Assembly (NCBI GenBank): GCA_030248215.1
Contig: JASANG010001567.1
Coordinates: 162,898-226,897 of the forward strand
DNA: 64,000 nt
From: Enoplolaimus lenunculus
Taxonomy: Eukaryota; Nematoda; Enoplea; Enoplida; Thoracostomopsidae
Direction of reading: 5' to 3'
The stretch's first letter is position 1, and each line of letters starts with the position of its first letter. The notes under the pieces are model-generated. The model was not told the origin of the DNA and did not search any database. It saw nothing but the letters and a program-made list of their open reading frames with translations. Positions 12,201 through 24,009 of the stretch are shown here, in pieces. The position numbers were made by a program, and so were the translations under genes.

Positions 12201-15200
12201 TTGTACACTTCTGTGCCAATTTTATCATTCAACAATAGTACTGGCCCATGTATAGAACAGGGCGGATCGTTTTTCGGAAGGGCTATAATACAGTCAGTTG
12301 AAGCTTTAGACTATTTTTTTGCTTAGACTTAGGCTTAGGTTTAGGCTTAGGAATAGGCTCATCCATACGCTTAGGCTTAGGCTTAGGAATATGCTTTATA
12401 CTACTGTTTCGGCCCTGTTCTATACATGGGCCATAGTACTGATGTTTTGATACCAAAACTTGTTTCGATGCCGATATCAGTAACACGTGATGCTTAATGA
12501 GGTGCTAAGATCACTCAAATCATGAATTTCATTTAGTTTATGATCAGACACATTGATATAGTCAACAGGGTAAATTGAAACATTTCTTTAACGTACTGCT
12601 AATGTGCAAAAAATATCGGTAAAATAGCAATTTTTGCAATGTCAATTAATAGTACGATTGTTTATTAAGCAAACAGGACAGTCTTAATGTAAGCATGCAG
12701 TGTTTAAAATGATATTTTAATAGCGTTATTATTTTTAGTTACTGGCTATTGTGAACAAGTGTATTATTAGACGAACTTCAGCATTGCTCACAAAGTACTT
12801 GCCAATTAAGTGTATGTTTAACTATTGACTTTATTCTTGTTTTGCCGCTGAAGCAAACCATGTAGATTTTGGGAAGTATTTAGAGTATGCGACAAAAAAT
12901 GGAGTAAACATTGCTGTTCTGGTGCATTTTGGTTTATGAAAAAAAGTGAGACGATGAGCTCATTGTTGCTTTAAAAAGCCCAGTGTTGTTATAAAATGAA
13001 AAAATATTCCAAGTTGCTTTTTTCTATCATTCATTTTGTCAGTTGGATGCGTACAATAGTTATATTATAATCCTTAAATGAATGCAACACTTAGTTCAAC
13101 TTCTACACGTCTTTCGTATTTTTTATGATACAAAATATAGAAGTGATACCAGTTACACAAGCCATAAAACAGAATTGCAAGAACACGTTAAATATGCAGT
13201 AAAAACATAACAGAAGGTATTCTCAATGTTACTATGCAATTTTTCACCTTCCGGTTCCGGTTCCGGTAAATTTTTACCGGATTTAAAAATTCCGGTATTA
13301 TAATTTGGCCGTTTTCTTAACTTTGCTAATTTTTAAGAATCTCTTTTGACAGCCACTTGTACTCCGAATATAAGCCATTGATGGTGGATTTCACTTCAGT
13401 CGATGATGAAAATCTAAAATACAGCAAATAAAATAAATACCTATGTTCGACTAAGGTTATTTCACAAATAATAGCAAAAAATAAGATTAAAATGAAATTT
13501 TTGGTGAAATGCATTTTTCATTTTCCGGTTCCGGTAAAATTTTCAAATTCCGGTTCCGGTTCCGGTAAATTGTAATTCCGGTTGCACCCTGTCTCACGCT
13601 TCGTTCTTAGAAATTACACGTATTTCTGTTTTGTTTGGAAATCAGACTTGTTGTCAGGCGAAAATTTGATTTTGTTTCGTTTTCAGATGAGCTTGTTGTT
13701 TGCTGCAAAATGACCGATCTGCAACGTTCTATATATCAGCGATTTTTGTGCTCCAAAGTTGGCGTGGAACAGCTCAAAGTACTAGGGAATGCAGGACTGA
13801 GCGTTACTTCACTCGCATCCATAACAAATTTGAAAAAGTTGTGCAATCGTGAGTTTGCCATATTTACGAAATTTGCTTTGCAAAACAAAAAGATTAGATA
13901 GATAAATAGATAAGTAGATAAGAAGGATATGACGCCACAATAGGCGCTCGCGTAGCCATATTAGAAAATTGGCCATTGCGACATCCTAAAACCTTACATG
14001 CTGAATGTATCAATCTACATTTAACTTAATTCTTTCTGTGTCAATAATAAACAAATTTTCTTTATGTCAAGGGAACTACCAAGAAATTGCTCTCGTTTTT
14101 CTTCTCAACACTTGCATGCGCAAAAAAAGTGCTCGGTAGTCTCACTTACTTTATATTCTGAACTATTTTTATCTTGAACATCTCTCATCATAAATAGACG
14201 ATAACATAACCAACAGTTTTCCGATAAAATTTGAACACATTATCTAAGTTTGTCTTTACTAAACTTTAGTAAAATCTGCTTCTAATATTTAGTTATTCAT
14301 TATCGATCTTGTAAATTTACACATTTTTTTATTTATCCATCTATTCATAAATTTTCTATGCATCCGTGATGCGATTTTTGACCGAACCTCATGCTTACAA
14401 GTAGTTATAACCCCCCCTCCCTGGGACGCCACGTAGGTGACTGTCCCTAGGGAAGTTTTAAGGGTGAGTAACAGTGAAAAATGCACGGGGACTTTTATGA
14501 ATCATTTGGAATATCGCTTATAGGATTGTTTTCTTTAGCATAGTCTAAATCTGCAGATAGATCTTTATCTTGATTTTAAATCTTTAATCTATCCACGTAT
14601 GCGTGAAACTTTGATGACAGCTGAAACACTTTTAAGATTTGATGAGCTGAATTAAATATTTAAATATATCCACAGTTATAAATACAATCTAATAACTATT
14701 TTAATCGTGACAAATAAGAAACGTTCAGATTACAATTTCTGAATTGGTATAAGTTAAATAAAGCCTAATCAATAGATAGCAGTTGGTAATAACAACAACT
14801 GCATAAACATAGCAGTAAAATGCTACAGAAGCAATCTCTAACCATGCTCGTAACCATTATAATATATTTTTGGTGGTCGACAATTCGTGTACGCATGTCT
14901 TAAGAAATTTGATATACTAAAAGCGCAACAAAACATTAAATTAAACCTAAAACAAACTATCAAATTCAGTAAACTTACTCGAAACGAAAAATTGTTGAAT
15001 CAATAAAACACGCCTTCGCGTCATTTGTTGTACGGGTGCTTCATGCTAAAATCCCTCATTCCTCCCCATCCCTTTTCCACCAAGCTTACGCTAGCTTAAT
15101 AACCTACGCGTGAGCATTGAGACGCACAAATTGCTATTCCAAAATTTTCCTTCCGCATGCACTACGTAATTCCGCCTTAGGCGCTATTAAAAAATTTTCC

Positions 15201-18200
15201 GTCCGCACACAATAATTGCGCAACAGGCGCTTTTCAACATTAGATCACACAATAAAATGTTTCTTCGGTTATCAGGATTATAGGAAACACCTAACAGGGA
15301 AAAATTTAATTGAAGTAATATTTCAAAAAGTAGTTATAACATCTCAATGGTCGGACCCTCATAGATACTATCCCATAGAAGAATTTTTAGGGTGACATTC
15401 CAAATGATTCACAAAAGTACCCGTGCGTTTTTCACTGTTAGTCACCCTCATAACCCCTTAGGGACAGCCACCTACGTGGGGTCACGTGGGGGTTTATAAT
15501 TACTCTTACATATTGGTAGTGCCGGTTCTGGCTCTATAAAGCTACATTATAAACGCCTTGCTAATTCATCCGCTAAATCGTTATCGGTTATATTAGAGTG
15601 GCCCAGTACCCACATTAATAAAGCCTCATTAAATTCTGAAAGTTCTTTTATTGCTAATCGACACTTGTTTACAGTCTTCGACCTAATTTTAATACTATGC
15701 AAAGCTTTCAATGCTGCCCGGCTATCTTATATGATAAGTGCTCTCTTTTCATCAACGTTCCTTTCTGTTTACTCTTCAGCGCATGTTTTGTCTGAAACAC
15801 TGAGACTTACTCACCTAATGATCGATTGACCATAAACCAAGGATTACCTGAAATGGTTGCAGTTGTAGTTATGATAAGGAGCGATGTTTTTATTATCTTT
15901 ATGTTTTAGATCCGGGTTTGATATATGACAAATGTGTTAACGGAACAGAAGGATTTGACGGCTGTTCACAGCTCTTTCCAAACAGCTATAATCCGAAAAC
16001 GGCGACCCCGGAGCTTTCAGGTAAGGCAATGTAAACTACATACAGTCACAGACATAATTATGTGCATCAGTGATCGCGTTCTGAATTGCGGCTTTGATCG
16101 TGATTAGTCGTTTCTTCAACGTAATTTTAGGCAGTCGTGAATTTTACTGCTAGCAGTTACTGTGGCTGTAAGTGAGTGTTAAATCTTCAATCGCTTGTAA
16201 AAGTAGTGGTTGCATCGCGGCTGGTTTGAATTACGGTGTAGCCGCCCAAAGAAAATTCAAATGCCTTTACGAAACCGCTACCACAGACGCTACTGCAATT
16301 ATTGTGCACTGAATTCTGTCCGTGGTGTATATGCACAATATTGAAGAACTGTTCAGGGTGCAGTTATTTTCCGCATAATTTTGGGAATGTTTTATTATAC
16401 ACAGTGGTTGCTTTATTATAGGTAAAATGAAGGTTCTCGATACATTGCTGGCGATTGTAAAAGCGACTACTAATGACAAAATTGTTCTTGTGTCAAATTA
16501 TACGCAAACACTGGATTGGTTTGAACGTTTATGCAATTTACGAACGTATGCATACGTGCGGCTGGATGGATCAATGTCAATTAAAAAGCGTGCAAAAGTG
16601 GTTGAGCAATTCAATGAACCTGAGGTATAAATTACCTACAATTGTTATTTTTGGCTGTACTACGGTACTTCCTAGATATGTATCATGCAACAAATTTTTA
16701 AGATTTTATTCAGCGTAGGACCTCCAGTGTACACAGTGCTAGAAATGTTTTCAAAGTCTAGAATTTTCAAGTAGCTGTAAAGACCGCTTCTTATTGCGCC
16801 GTTCACTCGCAATAATTTTGACAACCGTCCGTTCACATTAATTTTATCATCGGTGCTACTAAACATCTTACAACCCTGGACAATCAAGAGGCTACGTTTA
16901 AAATAAGCTCATGATAGCTCTGGGCTATAAGAGATTTTCATGGCACAGATCGTTCAGGTGTCAACATTTTGTCAACAGTGCTACTAGATCCTCTATAACC
17001 CATGACTATCAATAAACTATTATTAAAATGGGCTCGACAGCTCTAAGCCATAAGAGATGTTTCATATTGTGCAGATTTATCACGACACTTGTCAGCGTCT
17101 GCCTTGCGTGTTGCGATAGCCAAATTTTAAGTAGTTTTTATATTTTCAGAGCAAAGATTTCATTTTCATGCTTAGCTCGAAAGCTGGCGGATGTGGTTTG
17201 AATTTGATTGGCGCAAATCGACTTGTGATGTTTGATCCAGATTGGAATCCGGCCAATGACCAACAAGCGATGGCTCGTGTTTGGCGTGACGGACAAAAGA
17301 AGCTCTGTTTTATTTATAGACTAATTGCTGTAAGCAAGTTTTACACGCTGTCTTTCTTGTTGACGTATAATTTATGGTTCAGTTTTCTCTTCAATTTGAT
17401 CATAATATTCTTATATTTATTCTAGATTGCTGTAAAACTTGTGGCTGATTCTCGGTGTCGCTAATGTATAGATATCTACAGATTTGGCCTTCTGTAATAT
17501 TGCTCCTTTTTTGCCCGGCTGAAAGAAATTTTTCTATCCAAGCATCGCGGACACGACCTTCTACGTCAAAAAAGGTGTGGTATTCGTTTGCTGTGAAAGC
17601 TCATTCGAGTTCGAATTAGTTACTAGATGTTCGGATAGACAATCTGGCTGCTGTAATTCAAATGACCACTCAGAATGACTGATTATGCCATTTTAAATCA
17701 TTATTTATCGCCGGCATTGAAATATTTTCATCGTACGTGGTCCTGGTAAAATTTGAAACCAACTATTAAATGGCAGAGGTACACTGTTGTGATTCTTGAA
17801 AATTTGTTCTTGATTTGTTTCATAGACTGGAAGTATTGAAGAGAAAATTTTGCAAAGACAAGCGCACAAACGCGCTTTATCATCGTGTGTTGTCGATAAC
17901 GAAAGTGGCGCTGACGTCGAACGACATTTTTCAGCCAACGATTTGAGAGATTTGTTCACACTTCGAACTGATACTGTATCTGAAACGCATGAAAAGTAAG
18001 GAACGTTTGTTTGTAGGTATATTAGTATGGTTGCCAGGGTATGACCTTGACCGGATATTCGTTTACGGTACAAACTGCATATTCGTTTACGATAGAAATT
18101 GGTGTCCGCTTCCGTTACAGAAATATTGGAAATTCCTTTAAGGCCCGTGAATTTTTGCATGCCTTAGTTGCGTTGGAAGAAAAATACAACATCTTGGAAA

Positions 18201-19538
18201 GTTTTATACTTCAATATCCGTTTTCCGTTTCCGTAGTTTTGATTAAAATTTCTTTTGCGCACGCAGTTTTGCGGTGACAGGCGCAGTTAAAATTGTGGTT
18301 ACGGTCGCGGCTAAAATTCACGTGGCATACATGTTCTTGCGCTAAAAAACCATCGTATTTAAAATCAATGGACTTGTTTGTTGTTCGCAATGGTGATATG
18401 GACCGAATCGCTAATACCGGAAGGTTCACGGTCCGTCGTTGACTGTAATCTGGAAACCGTACCGGACCGGCGGTGATACACCGCATGTCTGGACCGGAAG
18501 TCCATGCAAACTTGAAACTAGTGTGTCAAACCTAGTTTCTAAATACGTAATTAATGCTAGAATAGCAAGTAAACGCAATCACAATCGCGTCTGGCTGCGA
18601 CCGCTGTCGAAACCGCAACAGCAAACGTTGTTCAAAAAGCGATTGCGACCGCGGATCAAACCTCGACTGTTACCGAGGTTAAAACCTCGACTACGGACGC
18701 GGCTAAAACCCCGACTACGAACGCAATTAAAATCGCGGCTGCGATCGCGTCTCAAGCTGCGTTTGAGTCCCGATCACTCAAAAACTCTGACGCGGTTACA
18801 AAACCGCAACCGCAGCTTCCGCAATCGCGACTTCTGCGCACCTAATTCTGTTCGTGTCTGTACGCGGCTGCGATCGCGTCTCAAGCTGCGTTTGAGCACC
18901 GATCACTCAAAAACTCTGACGCGGCTACAAAACCGCAACCGCAGCTTACGCAATTGCGTTTTCTGCGCACGTAATTCTGTTCGTGACTGTACATGATTTT
19001 TGTTGTATAGTTTGGTAGAACAGTCCACCGCAAAGCAACTTGTCGTTTTTGCAGCTTTAAGTTTTTAAAAAGGCAGCAATCATTTGCAGTGCCCCGGTAT
19101 GAACTTATGTATGGCCGGATGATACAGTCTCATTTAAGAGTCGTATCTACTGAAATTTCTGGAGTTTAAGGCAAAAGTTCTACCGAAGCCAATCAATTAT
19201 CTGCCAATACCGGAGGTAGGCCGGTTCAACACTGCTGTAGCTTGCTAACTGTTGACTATTTCAGATTAAAATGTACACGTTGTGTGAACAACATTGAACA
19301 TCGTGCGCCACCAGAGTTTGCCGATTGTAGCGCTGATTTATCGCAATGGCATCATGCAGCCGACAAACGTCGTCTACCCGATAGTATACTCAAGCAGGCG
19401 TGGGAAACGAATTACATTTCGTTTGTGTTTTACCAAAAGTCGCACGAACTTACTACGGTTGAATCACAGAAAGTACAGACTGGGGAAAATATGGAGAACG
19501 ATGACGACATTGAAATAATCGATTGTTCAGAGGAATGA
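6273..19538 (+). CDS. RAD54: RAD54 DNA repair and recombination helicase (SNF2 family)
   Basis: Eighteen phase-matched exons: 6273-6425, 6688-6855, 7876-7936, 8600-8735, 8978-9047, 9664-9789, 10125-10193, 10600-10693, 11032-11156, 11364-11514, 11882-11988, 12739-12811, 13687-13848, 15910-16020, 16422-16624, 17150-17329, 17826-17995, 19265-19538; 2433 nt, 810 codons plus stop. RAD54 uses ATP to drive translocation on DNA and helps RAD51 strand exchange in nuclear homologous repair. Visible: N-terminal RRSSAPSK and SPFRKPL; Walker A GLGKT (about residue 226); motif II DEGH (333-336, split by an intron); [24 protein letters not shown]; motif [16 protein letters not shown]-terminal CTRC..DC. The last Cys of the human C-terminal Cys/His cluster appears to be Ala (WHHA against WNHC). 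The first exon opens at RRS, right after the Met of human MRRS, and an in-frame stop lies upstream, so ATG must come from an unfound upstream exon. The tail is acidic (NDDDIEIID). Human RAD54 has 747 residues. Confidence 0.96.
8100..8502. repeat. Direct-inverted-direct repeat (113-bp palindrome arms plus a third copy)
   Basis: 8100-8212 is a reverse complement of 8251-8363, essentially perfect by eye, with a spacer of about 38 bp. 8362-8502 then repeats 8111-8251 in direct orientation. The unit includes GGTCCAACTTATGGTATACT and TTTTGTGTCCACAGATGAG. It lies in RAD54 intron 3, just before the exon at 8600. Near-identity of all three copies means very recent origin or an assembly artefact. Confidence 0.85.
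9181..9553. mobile_element. CCGG-rich MITE in RAD54 intron 5
   Basis: Same type as 1945-2290: CCGGATATTAG near the left end, CACTAAACCGAGACGG and GGTCGATCC at the right. Non-coding. Confidence 0.45.
11611..11685. repeat. (ATT)n microsatellite
   Basis: About 75 bp of ATT repeats with a few interruptions, in RAD54 intron 10. Confidence 0.9.
12243..12432. mobile_element. TTAGGC-type MITE, family 1, with exact 8-bp target duplication
   Basis: Ends GGCCCATGTATAGAACAGGG and CCCTGTTCTATACATGGGCC, near-perfect inverted repeats. Interior has repeated CTTAGGCTTAGG. ATAGTACT occurs immediately on both sides (12235-12242 and 12433-12440), an exact 8-bp target duplication, so hAT-like or P-like mobilisation. 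In RAD54 intron 11. Confidence 0.85.
13235..13591. mobile_element. hAT-like MITE, CAGGGTGCAACCGG family, left end lost
   Basis: Follows the element at 533-905 along almost its whole length. It ends CCGGTTGCACCCTG, but the left terminus is missing. In RAD54 intron 12, about 95 bp before the exon at 13687. Confidence 0.75.
13920..15800 (-). mobile_element. Decayed LINE with RNase H fragment, with an internal inverted repeat
   Basis: On the minus strand, about 15745-15550 reads [17 protein letters not shown], then [16 protein letters not shown] and [20 protein letters not shown]. This is the RNase H domain of I/Jockey-type non-LTR retrotransposons (family patterns DSxAAL, WVxGHxxIxxNxxADxLAR). 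One in-frame stop sits just before DSRAAL and part of the first motif is lost, so the copy is dead. A stretch at about 14395-14520 (CACGTAGGTGACTGTCCCTA) recurs inverted at about 15390-15505, so two pieces of one repeat lie head to head. In RAD54 intron 13. Outer limits are approximate. Confidence 0.6.
18586..18996. repeat. GC-rich tandem repeats in RAD54 intron 17
   Basis: The left part is short units like CTACGAACGCAATTAAAATC and GCGGCTAAAACCCC. The right part is a 129-bp unit twice (starting 18741 and 18870) with GCGATCGCGTCTCAAGCTGC and GATCACTCAAAAACTCTGAC. A 185-codon frame passes through, giving an Arg/Leu/Lys-rich sequence, but it follows the repeat units and splices to nothing. Motifs like it (CAGTCAC, AATTCTGT) occur at 1300-1400 and 16040-16330, so this is probably part of a repeat family. 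Confidence 0.65.
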
Positions 19539-19959
19539 AACGTGAAAGGAAAGTTGGGGCGTTGTCAACGCTTTGGACACTATCCGTAGGTTGCGTCTGG
19601 CGTAGACTAAGGCTTATGCTTAAGACAAGGTTTACCTATGCCAAAGCATACGCTTAAGCCTTACCTTAAGTTAAGCCTAAGCTGAATCTTAAATATGGGA
19701 GAAGTGTATATACAAGAGCCGATGTCAGCAGAATTGAAAGTATACCCTCGGATGAATAATTTTGAGTGGAAGCACCGTTTGCTACTGTAGCTATGGTTAG
19801 TTGGAAGTCGTTTGCTGCCAAACGGTGAAGATACGAAGAAACAAAAGTGGATTGGGCTTTTATTGTATGTTTTGTAGTGACGTTCATTGTGTTGTATACT
19901 TATAATTTCATTTCGAAGGCCTCTTGTATATAAGTCCGCATTTCAGCAAGAGTGTCAGC

Positions 19960-19965
19960 AATAAA
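19960..19965 (+). terminator. Candidate poly(A) signal of RAD54
   Basis: AATAAA 422 nt after the RAD54 stop. The stretch between (19570-19690) has diverged TTAGGC-type MITE sequence. It is the first AATAAA I noticed downstream; assignment is inferred. Confidence 0.4.
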
Positions 19966-21296
19966 CTATGCTGTTTTTGCAGTATCGTGTTTTAACCAGT
20001 GTGACTTGACTTCGCAGTCAATAGCATGCAATATTGGTAAAACTCTTATATAATTATGGTTTATAATATGGATCATATCAGCTCTTGCATTGTACTAATG
20101 TGGTTTATTAACCTTTTCGGTGGTTGGTATTAAATTAATATCGCAGTTGATTTATTTCACTCTTTAAACAGAATTGGATTTGAAATGAAAATTCATTGGA
20201 ACCTATCAAAGCATAACAAATTCTTGTTAAAGATTCTGAAATATTAGATTTACAAGCGCATGATTGTATGCTGTGTTCATGGTTTTTAATGTAAATCTGT
20301 GTAAAATATTGTATCCAATAAATATGTTTAGCTGTTGTGTTGGAGTTGGCATGGGAGGTAAACAAACTTTAAATTTTCGTTCACCGTTCTAGGAAGTGCG
20401 ACGCGAAAACGTTTCAGAGAAACTTAAGGTTAAATAATAAGCGTTCGTTCATTTGTGTGAAAATTATAAATGAGCACCGGATATCTGAATTTTGAAAATA
20501 TCCGGATATGTATCTGAAAGGAAATATATTTTTGCGGATATGTCCGGATATCGAAATGCAAATGTCCATCACTAATGAATTTTTTGAATATTGCCATATG
20601 GCGTACATAGTTTTATAGCGTTGCAAATTAGTCTAACGTATAGCACAGGGGCTAGCAGTTTTCCAAGGACAAATTATGACCATGAGTGCAGCGCAGCCAC
20701 TCCTATATGACGGAAGGTCTTCCTGTTTTCCGCGGTGGAAAGCTTTTGATAAGTCCAGGTTTGGTAGAGAAAACCTGAAGCGAAGCATTTGTGTGGAAAA
20801 TATAAAAAGTGGAAATTCCTAGCGTCTACAATTCCTTTTGGTTTGGTAGGTAAAACCAAAGGTGTAGGTGAAGTTCGGAGAAATGGAAAAGTTTATTGGT
20901 TTCCTCCAGGTCTGTTAGGGTTGGAATGGTTTGGTTGCTTTGTCTGGAAAATTATGATGCATAGTTCGGGTCGGAAACGGGAAAAGTAGAAAAGTAGTGG
21001 GAAATATTCTAGCCTCTATAATGCAACGGCAAAAATGGAAAATTTTAACATGTGTTTTCCGCAGTTTGGCAGGGAAAATCTGAAGCGTAAAATTTGTTCG
21101 GAAACCGGGGTTCTGATAAAGTCTATAAGACGTTTCGGTTGTCAACCCCCGTTTTGGGTTTTTGTATAGGGGGGTTTGTAGACGCAGGTGCAGTTTGCAT
21201 CCCAAAGCCCACTAGAAATTATCCTAGAAAGTCAAGCTACCCCTCCTTTTACGAAATTTTAGCTACGCCCATGTCAATAAAGCATTTATATCTATG
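19966..21296. other. Intergenic, no gene recognised
   Basis: 20470-20570 carries paired TCCGGATAT motifs, a CCGG-type remnant. 20750-21130 holds irregular repeats of GGTAGAGAAAACCTGAAGCG / GGCAGGGAAAATCTGAAGCG type. No convincing coding exon. Confidence 0.4.
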
Positions 21297-21396
21297 AGGC
21301 CAAGGCTTAAAGTATACTTTTTTATGCTTAGGCTTAGGTAGAGAAATACGTATACTACTTACATTGCTCTTTTACGGCCCTGTTCTATACATTGGC
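21297..21396. mobile_element. TTAGGC-type MITE, family 1, right half
   Basis: Has ATGCTTAGGCTTAGG and the right end GGCCCTGTTCTATACATTGG; the left half is missing. Confidence 0.6.
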
Positions 21397-22423
21397 TTGA
21401 ACGTTTAACCATAAACACTTTCGTAATTGCAGAAAACCAACCTCAGCCTACGGTAAAATTTTTGCCTGAAGTCACGTAATTTTCGATAGCCAGATTTTGC
21501 GTTTTTTTGTACACACGTGTTATTCAGTAGGTTTGTTTTGTAACTTTAGGACAATTTCGAAAGCTTCAATTGTCAAGATTTATCGAAAAGGAAGCTTAAA
21601 AAGCAAATTGTTTGAACAACATTAAGCAAATTGGTGTTGTTAAAATTGGCCAACTCAGTTATAATTTTCGTTACCTAATTTAGTTTCTCCTTCAGTTGCC
21701 GATCCGGCATAATTTGTTGACCCGCGCCTCCGGTTTTTGTACAGCTGTGGTACCCTGTCGTAACGCAATAATATGATATTACTGTCGTATATCTGGTCAA
21801 CATTATAGTACCTATAACGTTTGTGTATAAAGCCTAGCTGCGAAAGATAGGTTTAAAAGTAAAACCTAAGTGTATAAGTGTGAGAACCGACAAATCTAAA
21901 CTATTAACACCGTTGGAGTTCTGCGGAAAACTAAAGACCCTAAAAATAACCCGGTCTGTCTAGCGTTCAGTCCTTACTTAAGGATAATACCTTCTATCAC
22001 TGAGTGTTTTCAGCATACTTTTTAATCTTTGTTAAAGCTTAACTCATATTAAACAATAACAAATCCGTGGTTTCCCGAGCTTAAAACTACAAAAACGTAT
22101 CCGCACTGACCGTGAATTACAGTTCCCAACGCTGTTTGAATACGTGATGTCTGTTTTATACTCATGAAAATATTTCAATGTTTCAGATTGAGTTGAACTT
22201 TTAATGTTGTTTAGTTTTTAGTATTGTCAAGGTCGAGCTATTGAAATAGAATTGTTTTTTAATGTGTAAGCGCATATTGTTTCGAACATAAACCTTTGCG
22301 GTTGTGATGCTATTCGGTGAAATTTGTTACTCTGAGTGCAGTGAAATTTATGCTTAAAATGAGTATATATCTTTTGATCGAAGTGAGTTGGAGTTCATCA
22401 AAGGCCCGTTTTCGTCGGATGAT
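21397..22423. other. Intergenic, no gene recognised
   Basis: A CCGG-type remnant lies at about 21680-21760 (GCCGATCCGGCAT, CCGCGCCTCCGG). Otherwise I see nothing of note. Confidence 0.4.
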
Positions 22424-22660
22424 TTAACCCTTTCTCACATGAATATTTTCAATTTCATATGAGATTTTCAAGGCAAGATTCGATTCCCAGTCTCACGGGT
22501 GGGAGGTGTTTACGATGACCACTGAGCTATAGGAGCTTGACGCTCGAGCCCGAGTAGGCTCTCACGTCTTGTGGAGATTTTGCACTGCGCATATATGTTA
22601 TAAATGTTAAACAATGCTCACAGTGTGTGTATTGCTCGTACATTATTCAGTTGCTCATAG
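22424..22660 (-). mobile_element. tRNA-like SINE with inverted ends, minus orientation
   Basis: Starts TTAACCCTTTCTCACATGAA, the reverse complement of the right end of the copies at 31566 and 31861. Read on minus it has a box A-like TAGCTCAGTGGT and a box B-like GAATCGAATC, an RNA polymerase III promoter arrangement. The right limit is approximate. Confidence 0.55.
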
Positions 22661-22992
22661 TATACTCTACAAGTGACAGGCTTAAGACGTTTTTTGTTGT
22701 GTAAAGCGAAATGAACATTTGTACTGTGGGCAGAACAATTTGATGCACATTTTTGACTAAATTTTGGCTGCGAACTAAAATTGATATTAACTAGGCAGTT
22801 CCCTTGCCGTAGGTTTCTAAACGCTACGATAAAATTAATATATTTCACACAATTGAATATTATATCAGTGTGCAACTCAAACCAAATCGTAACTTGGGAC
22901 TAATATTACAAAACGAATTTTTTGCCGTGTATCATAGTTTCTAATTTTGGTCAATTTTTTTCAATTTTATTTTCTACATATATTGGCGATTT

Positions 22993-23192
22993 GGCCCATG
23001 TTTAGAACCGGGTCGGAACTGTAGTATACGCAATAAGCATATTGCTTAGCCTAAGTCTAAGCCTGAGCGTAAGGATGAGCTTATTCCTAAGCCTAAGCCT
23101 AAGCCTATAAGCAAAAAAGATAGTCTAAACCTTAGACTGGCTCTATTACAGCCCCGCAGAAAAACGATCTGGCCCTGTTCTGTACATGCGCC
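22993..23192. mobile_element. TTAGGC-type MITE, family 1, inverted orientation
   Basis: GGCCCATGTTTAGAACCGGG at the left, GGCCCTGTTCTGTACATG at the right; CCTAAGCCTAAGCCTAAGCC inside, so the hexamer strand is opposite to the copy at 12243. Confidence 0.75.
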
Positions 23193-23270
23193 AAAGATGT
23201 TATATTCTGCACAGCAACGAATCTCATATCGCATTCATCGGCACTTCTCGAACATTCTATACCAAATTAG

Positions 23271-23400
23271 ACCCATGTATAGAACAGGGCCGCAATAGCA
23301 GTATAAGCATATTCCTAAGCCTATAAGCCTAAGCCTAAGCAAAAAAATTAGTCAAAAGCTTAAACGGACTATGTTACAGCCCCTCCGGAAAACGATCCGT
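23271..23400. mobile_element. TTAGGC-type MITE, family 1, truncated
   Basis: Left end GACCCATGTATAGAACAGGG, then CCTAAGCCTAAGC; it runs into CAGCCCCTCCGGAAAACG without the right terminus. Confidence 0.65.
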
Positions 23401-23810
23401 GCGTTTTCCCTTGTGACCGCATATTGAACTAAACATTAGTTTACACACCATATTGTTTTATTGCACAGTTCAAAATCCCTCCAGTTCGAATACATTTCTA
23501 TCGTGCTTGGAACTACCGCTTTTTAAACTATTAATAATAGAACGATAACGTTGAATGTCTAAAATAAAATGTATAAATGCGTTGTTAATATGGCAACCAT
23601 AAATGTTATATATACCACGTTAATTTAACAGTTTACAATGCTTGCTAGATTTAAAATTTAAAAATCACTCTGCTTGTTCTTTGAATCGATTTTCACGTCT
23701 CAAAACACACTAGTTTCTTAACCAACACTTTGTTGTGTCAAAAAACAGCGCCCGGTTTCAGCTTATCTCTGTACGGTTTCAAATATTCTGGCTTCTTATA
23801 TAATCATATG

Positions 23811-24009
23811 CACTGCAAAAAATGGTGAGTCAAATTGACTGTCTCCGAAATAGGCTTTTCTTGTCTACACAAACTGAGTCAAAATTCGACTCCGCATGAG
23901 TCAAATTCGACTCAATTTGACTCTGACGTATTCGCATTTTGACTCAGTTTATGTAGTCAGCAAAGCCTATTTCGGAGAGAGTCAAGTTGACTTACCATTT
24001 TTTGCAGTG
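23811..24009. mobile_element. GAGTCAAATTGACT foldback MITE, full copy
   Basis: An almost complete palindrome of about 200 bp. It starts CACTGCAAAAAATGGTGAGT and ends in the inverted form ACCATTTTTTGCAGTG. The arms carry TCAAATTGACT and CCGAAATAGGC(C/T)TT. Related copies: 25277-25395, 47802-47991 and 53749-53802. Confidence 0.75.

Noticed and set aside
18439-18996. 185-codon Arg/Leu-rich frame as a gene
   Set aside because: It lies in RAD54 intron 17, follows tandem repeat units and has no domain.
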